This document shows, in pieces, positions 61,301 to 64,000 of a stretch of 64,000 bases of DNA; position 1 is the first letter of the stretch; each line of letters starts with the position of its first letter. Where the stretch lies: assembly GCA_029582155.1 (NCBI GenBank), contig CM055899.1:52906520-52970519 (forward strand), written 5' to 3'. Source of the DNA: Panopea generosa (taxonomy: Eukaryota > Mollusca > Bivalvia > Adapedonta > Hiatellidae). The position numbers and the translations under genes were made by a program. The notes under the pieces were generated by a model. The model made no database searches and had not been told where the DNA came from. It saw nothing but the letters and a program-made list of their open reading frames with translations.

Positions 61301-62800
61301 TACACAAGAATAGAAGTCTTAATGATCTTATCCAGAATCACATGAGATTCTACACAAGAATTGAGGTCGGAATGATCATATCCAGAATCACACTAGATTT
61401 CTACACAAGAATAGAAGTCAAATGATCTTATCCAGAATCACACGAGATTTCTACACAAGAATAGAAGTCAGAATGATCATATCCAGAATCACACGAGATT
61501 TCTACACAAGAATAGAGGTCAGAATGATCATATCCAGAATCACAGAAGATTTCTACACAGGAATAGAAGTCAGAATGATCTTATCCAGAATCACACGGGA
61601 TTTCTACACAAGAATAGAGGTCAGAATGATCATATCCAGAATCACACAAGATTTCTACACAAGAATGAAAGTCAGAATGATCATATCCAGAATCACACAA
61701 GATTTCTGCACAGGAATAGAAGTCGGAATGATCATATCCAGAATCACACAATATTTCTACACAAGAATAGAAGTCAGAATGATCATATCCAGAATCACAC
61801 AAGATTTCTGCACAGGAATAGAAGTCAGAATGATCATATCCAGAATCACACGGGATTTCTACACAAGAATGAAAGTCAGAATGATCATATCCAGAATCAC
61901 CCGAGATTTCTACACAAGAATGAAAGTCAGAATGATCATATCCAGAATCACACGGGATTTCTACACAAGAATGAAAGTCAGAATGATCATATCCAGAATC
62001 ACACAAGATTTCTACACAGGAATGAAAGTCAGAATGATCATATCCAGAATCACACGAGATTTCTACACAGGAATGAAAGTCAGAATGATCATATCCAGAA
62101 TCACACGAGATTTCTACACAGGAATAGAAGTCAGAATGATCATATCCAGAATCACACGAGATTTCTACACAGGAATAGAAGTCAGAATGATCATATCCAG
62201 AATCACACGTGATTTCTACACAAGAATGAAAGTCAGAATGATCATATCCAGAATCACCCGAGATTTCTACACAAGAATGAAAGTCAGAATGATCTTATCC
62301 AGAATCACACGGGATTTCTACACAAGAATGAAAGTCAGAATGATCATATCCAGAACCATAGAGATCATACAGGATTTTTACACCACCATCTACATAACGA
62401 AGATGCTATTATTTATTCTGATGATCTCTGAGCCAAAATACATCCAATCGTTTTATAGTCTAGAGCTGTCTCAGTAGCATCAATCACATTCAGTGTTATT
62501 TTATAAAAATGTCACTTTACAAAACTTTCGATTTGTGTTTTGTTATAGCATCATTTGTTTTTATCTGGATATGTTGTCAATTATGCAATTAGTAGTTCAT
62601 TTCTAGTTCAATTGTTTTAAATGTTAATTGACCTTTTTTAAATGTACCACTGCCACAGATGAACTCAGGCCCAAATATCTGAAGTTTATCACACAGCACA
62701 AACTTACCCAAAATACTTCTCTTCGATCACCTCACCTCTTGCTATTTTATCTGCCTGTATTGCATTTCGCTTTGCTACATTCTCTGCTGTGGGAAAGTTT
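49193..62800 (-). CDS. NUFIP1: NUFIP1-like snoRNP assembly factor, 3' five exons (5' end outside window)
   Basis: Exons on the minus strand, in order: 62708-62800, 54933-55129, 53419-53568, 50980-51119 and 49193-49312. They join in frame to 232 residues plus a stop. Visible in order: NFPTAENVAKRNAIQ (end of the PEP/NUFIP region after the zinc finger; human NUFIP1 has NYPTLANIERKKK), EEKYFGKMKRGRNNRGRG (human QYGKMKG), an acidic linker with GLGSLIASYSDSEAEEDD (human has a serine-acidic segment at this place), a lysine-rich stretch, and SLLEKLLAKEIRQERNKILQC ending in FIVKNNFF (human LLEMLLAPDIRHERNVILQC). Known role: NUFIP1 bridges snoRNP core proteins such as SNU13 to the R2TP chaperone; its C-terminal segment binds ZNHIT3; in mammals it also acts in ribophagy. 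The zinc-finger exons are absent and should lie beyond 64000. The gene converges on archease. Confidence 0.92.
49908..50105 (-). CDS. Hypothetical 65-residue ORF in a NUFIP1 intron
   Basis: Reads MSSSITVDLELMLDSAMINI, then IAEKFCNMLYYLN, SDSNQSTLRDYIDKL and a stop after CLEF. Composition is protein-like and the start lies after CCGCCGTT. Two copies of CTAATTAGTATGGACACT lie upstream. No family was recognised; it may be a transposon fragment or chance. Confidence 0.2.
   Translation of the reverse strand: MSSSITVDLELMLDSAMINIIAEKFCNMLYYLNICCVDSDSNQSTLRDYIDKLRIHAVDDGCLEF
50805..50875 (-). mobile_element. tRNA-like SINE head fragment
   Basis: On the minus strand, a TAGGGAG-type A region and GGGTTCAAATTCCG B box. 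It lies 100 bp downstream of a NUFIP1 exon. Confidence 0.45.
50980..51119 (-). CDS. NUFIP1: NUFIP1 lysine-rich exon
   Basis: Acceptor TTTTTTTCAG and donor AAG|GTACCA. It encodes ENSKDKERKHFKDNYDRKRQ through VDKSLLEK. It is strongly basic, consistent with nuclear or nucleolar targeting, and leads into the C-terminal ZNHIT3-binding helix. Confidence 0.9.
51333..51545 (-). mobile_element. Non-autonomous repeat, AGCTCGC...GACAACTCTTG family
   Basis: Inverted copy of the element at 12804-13085, from AACAAGAGTTGTC to GGCGAGCTAAAAAG on the plus strand. Confidence 0.6.
51700..53025 (-). mobile_element. Mollusc repeat with about 150-170-bp internal tandem units
   Basis: CCCCCTGGCGGCCATGTTTT recurs about every 150-170 bp (52010, 52163, 52331, 52484, 52633, 52802). 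Each is followed by AAGATGGCTTGAACAAACTT and AAGAAGATTTTTTAAG. The element ends with GACAGATGACAGACGAC and GCCTTCGGCTCAGGTGAGCT. It lies in a NUFIP1 intron. Confidence 0.7.
53419..53568 (-). CDS. NUFIP1: NUFIP1 acidic-linker exon
   Basis: Acceptor AATGTTTCAG and donor G|GTGTGT. It encodes DSDSNSAKEDDGDKLA and GLGSLIASYSDSEAEEDD. Serine-acidic runs of this kind occur at the same place in vertebrate NUFIP1 and are typical CK2-type targets. Confidence 0.9.
53640..53785 (+). mobile_element. SINE fragment, family C
   Basis: Words CAATAAAACTGGATATGCCA and GTTGAAACCTCATT. It is 60 bp upstream (gene sense) of a NUFIP1 exon. Confidence 0.6.
53860..54290. repeat. Partly duplicated 190-bp block
   Basis: CTTAAATATTTAAAAACCTA and GGAACCAGTCTAAAATCATG recur about 190 bp apart (about 53950-54070 and 54140-54265). 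Confidence 0.6.
54745..54865 (+). mobile_element. SINE fragment, family C
   Basis: Degraded copy with CTCTGGTTCATTCAGA, CCACCAACAAAACAGGAT and TGTGTTGAAAATGG. Confidence 0.5.
54933..55129 (-). CDS. NUFIP1: NUFIP1 RG-rich exon
   Basis: Acceptor TACCTTAAAG and donor G|GTACAT. It encodes (G)KMKRGRNNRGRGRGGRRS, then a charged linker ending DSLSLFFGAG. The ATG at 55125 looks like a start codon but is internal: the preceding C-AAA completes the YFGKMK junction with the upstream exon in phase. Confidence 0.9.
55290..55490 (+). mobile_element. SINE, family C
   Basis: CCAGTTACTTGCAGAAGGAC, GGTTCTACTTAGATTCATTT, CACCAATAAAACTC and GTTGAAAATGGCGTTAAACC. It is antisense to NUFIP1. Confidence 0.65.
55820..56170 (+). 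mobile_element. Interspersed repeat, family D, at the edge of the 51-bp array
   Basis: Matches 46430-46800 through AACTTCAGCAAATT, CATTCTTGCCAT and GATTCCTACCCCTCTGCAGA. Its last part, TTATCCAGAATCACACGAGA, is already the repeat unit of the array. Confidence 0.65.
56160..62365. repeat. 51-bp minisatellite, about 120 units (NUFIP1 intron)
   Basis: Unit words are GATCATATCCAGAATCACAC, GAGATTTCTACACAAGAA and TAGAAGTCAGAAT. As 51 is divisible by 3 and the unit lacks stops in several frames, overlapping open frames of up to 374 codons occur on both strands. They repeat 17-residue motifs and are not genes. Confidence 0.97.
62708..62800 (-). CDS. NUFIP1: NUFIP1 exon with end of PEP region
   Basis: Acceptor TTATTTTACAG and donor GG|GTAAGT on the minus strand. 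It encodes NFPTAENVAKRNAIQADKIA, then RGEVIEEKYF plus two bases. It starts in phase 2, so an upstream exon ending in two codon bases (Lys or Arg by homology) is required. No such exon was found up to 64000. Confidence 0.88.
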
Positions 62801-62899
62801 CTGTAAAATAAAACAGATGTGATTCATATCTTTCCATGTTAAGGGCTTTAAAGATTATTCAAAAAGAAACAGTTTATATTAATTTATTTCAGCTCAATT

Positions 62900-63060
62900 G
62901 GGAGGCAAGTTTAGGCCCTATATGAACCACCCGAGTCCAGTTCCTGGGTAGACCCAGTACTGGGTGTTTTCTTGATAGGAATCAGGTAGAGCTGGGGATT
63001 GATCCCACAACATCTGATGTCAGCGGTCAACACTCTATCCACTTCACTACTGCCTTGCTT
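62900..63060 (-). mobile_element. tRNA-derived SINE fragment
   Basis: On the minus strand, AGTGAAGTGGATAGAGTG and GGGATCAATCCCC act as A- and B-box-like parts. They are followed by ACCCAGTACTGGG and CCCAGGAACTGGACTCGGG. Confidence 0.55.
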
Positions 63061-63061
63061 T

Positions 63062-64000
63062 CAAAAAATATTAATTAGATTTCACTGGTCTTAAAAGGAC
63101 ACACTGAAACATGTACATAGCTCCAGACAGCTTCATTTCTGAATACATGTATCTTTGTATAACATGATTTTGTTATTAATGAAGTATTTAGTGAAGAATT
63201 TAGGAGCAGTTGACACATAACCCTAATATTGGTGACATTTGGATAAAAAAAAATGACTTGACAAAAAACATTGCGATTTTGTTGCAATTTCCATGTGTTA
63301 CTATGCAACTTTCAGGATATCTAGTTGGAATGGTTTGTATTTGAAAATAAGGAAAATAAATGTTATGACAAGCTTTACTTTAAACAGACAGCATACATGT
63401 ATAATGGGACTGCATTCAAGAAATTAATTTTTTGTAAGTTTTGATAATTCAAGAACAACAACTCAAAATCACTTGTTTGCCTGTCCAAGATGTTATGTTT
63501 ATACAACTATTGGACAAGATCTTGTGAAACCTACAGCTTCAACAGTTTTAATAAAACAAAGTTACTTTCAGCTTATTCTTAAAACAAGCTGTACTACTTA
63601 AGTAAAACGTATATAAGAGGTATGTGGTTTGTATTTTTCATAGAACGTATAGATTTCAGGAACACTTGGTGGAAACATCACGTTAAAATTATGTTTATTT
63701 AAACACAAACACAAAAAAAACACACACAAATATGCATATCACGTCACCAAGCACCTGTTCTGCCAATTTACCTTTGATGCGTCACTAGTCACAGCTAAAT
63801 TCCAGCGGTTTGGAAACTCATAGTTATGCTGGAGATCAAATTAAACATTTAATCAATCAAGTTGTCTTTTGATTAATGCACACAAGCAAATCATCGCCAA
63901 TAATCAGCGATCCCATTTTATAATCAGTCAGCCATTTATGTCTGACCTCGGATATTGTCTACCGTAACTCTACCTACCTCTGCCTAGTTTATTTGTATGC
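63062..64000. other. NUFIP1 intron (upstream side), no firm exon
   Basis: This should be part of the intron before the NFPT exon. No C2H2 zinc-finger exon was found here. A 57-nt open stretch at 63772-63828 on the minus strand has AG and GT flanks but an incompatible phase. Confidence 0.5.

Noticed and set aside
56114-62477. Long open frames with 17-residue repeats, both strands
   Set aside because: They follow from a 51-bp unit lacking stops in several frames; overlapping frames are equally open, and the DNA lies in a NUFIP1 intron.
63062-64000. Search for the NUFIP1 C2H2 zinc-finger exon
   Set aside because: No CxxC...HxxxH pattern was found on the minus strand; the exon is presumed to be outside the window.

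Overview
The window is eukaryotic genomic DNA, AT-rich, with small exons, large introns and many transposon fragments and minisatellites. The repeat types (tRNA-derived SINEs and elements carrying the AGCTCACCTGAGC / GCTCAGGTGAGCT motif) together with the two protein sequences suggest a mollusc, most likely a bivalve. The species cannot be named from the sequence.

Two conserved genes can be assembled exon by exon, with all splice phases consistent. (1) Archease (ZBTB8OS family), plus strand: a complete 152-residue protein in eight coding exons from 19683 to 40724. Exon 3 is an 11-nt microexon. (2) NUFIP1, minus strand: the last five coding exons, 62800 down to 49193. They hold the end of the PEP/NUFIP region, a basic RG segment, an acidic linker and the C-terminal helix. 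The 5' exons with the zinc finger must lie beyond base 64000. The genes converge, with about 8.5 kb between the stop codons. Both proteins act in RNA maturation: archease activates the RtcB tRNA ligase, and NUFIP1 assembles box C/D snoRNPs.

Regions. 1-19.6 kb: no conserved gene. It holds a nested inverted-repeat element (about 1446-9799), MITEs, SINEs, a degenerate repeat-family ORF (about 11.95-12.78 kb) and a non-LTR retrotransposon remnant (16.6-17.4 kb). 19.6-40.7 kb: archease; introns 2 to 5 are filled with unrelated tandem arrays of 29, about 9-18, 60, 39, 37 and 63 bp units. 40.7-49.2 kb: intergenic, with SINEs, a piggyBac-like MITE, a mollusc repeat and a 28-bp array. 49.2-64 kb: NUFIP1, one intron of which holds about 6.2 kb of a 51-bp array.

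The most notable observation is in archease intron 5. The 63-bp array at its 3' end contains a copy of the real splice acceptor plus about the first 26 nt of exon 6 in every unit, giving 25 upstream decoy acceptors. The 37-bp array at its 5' end likewise repeats the exon 5 donor. Long open frames inside the arrays result from unit lengths divisible by three (39, 51, 63 bp) or a multiple of them, and are not counted as genes.
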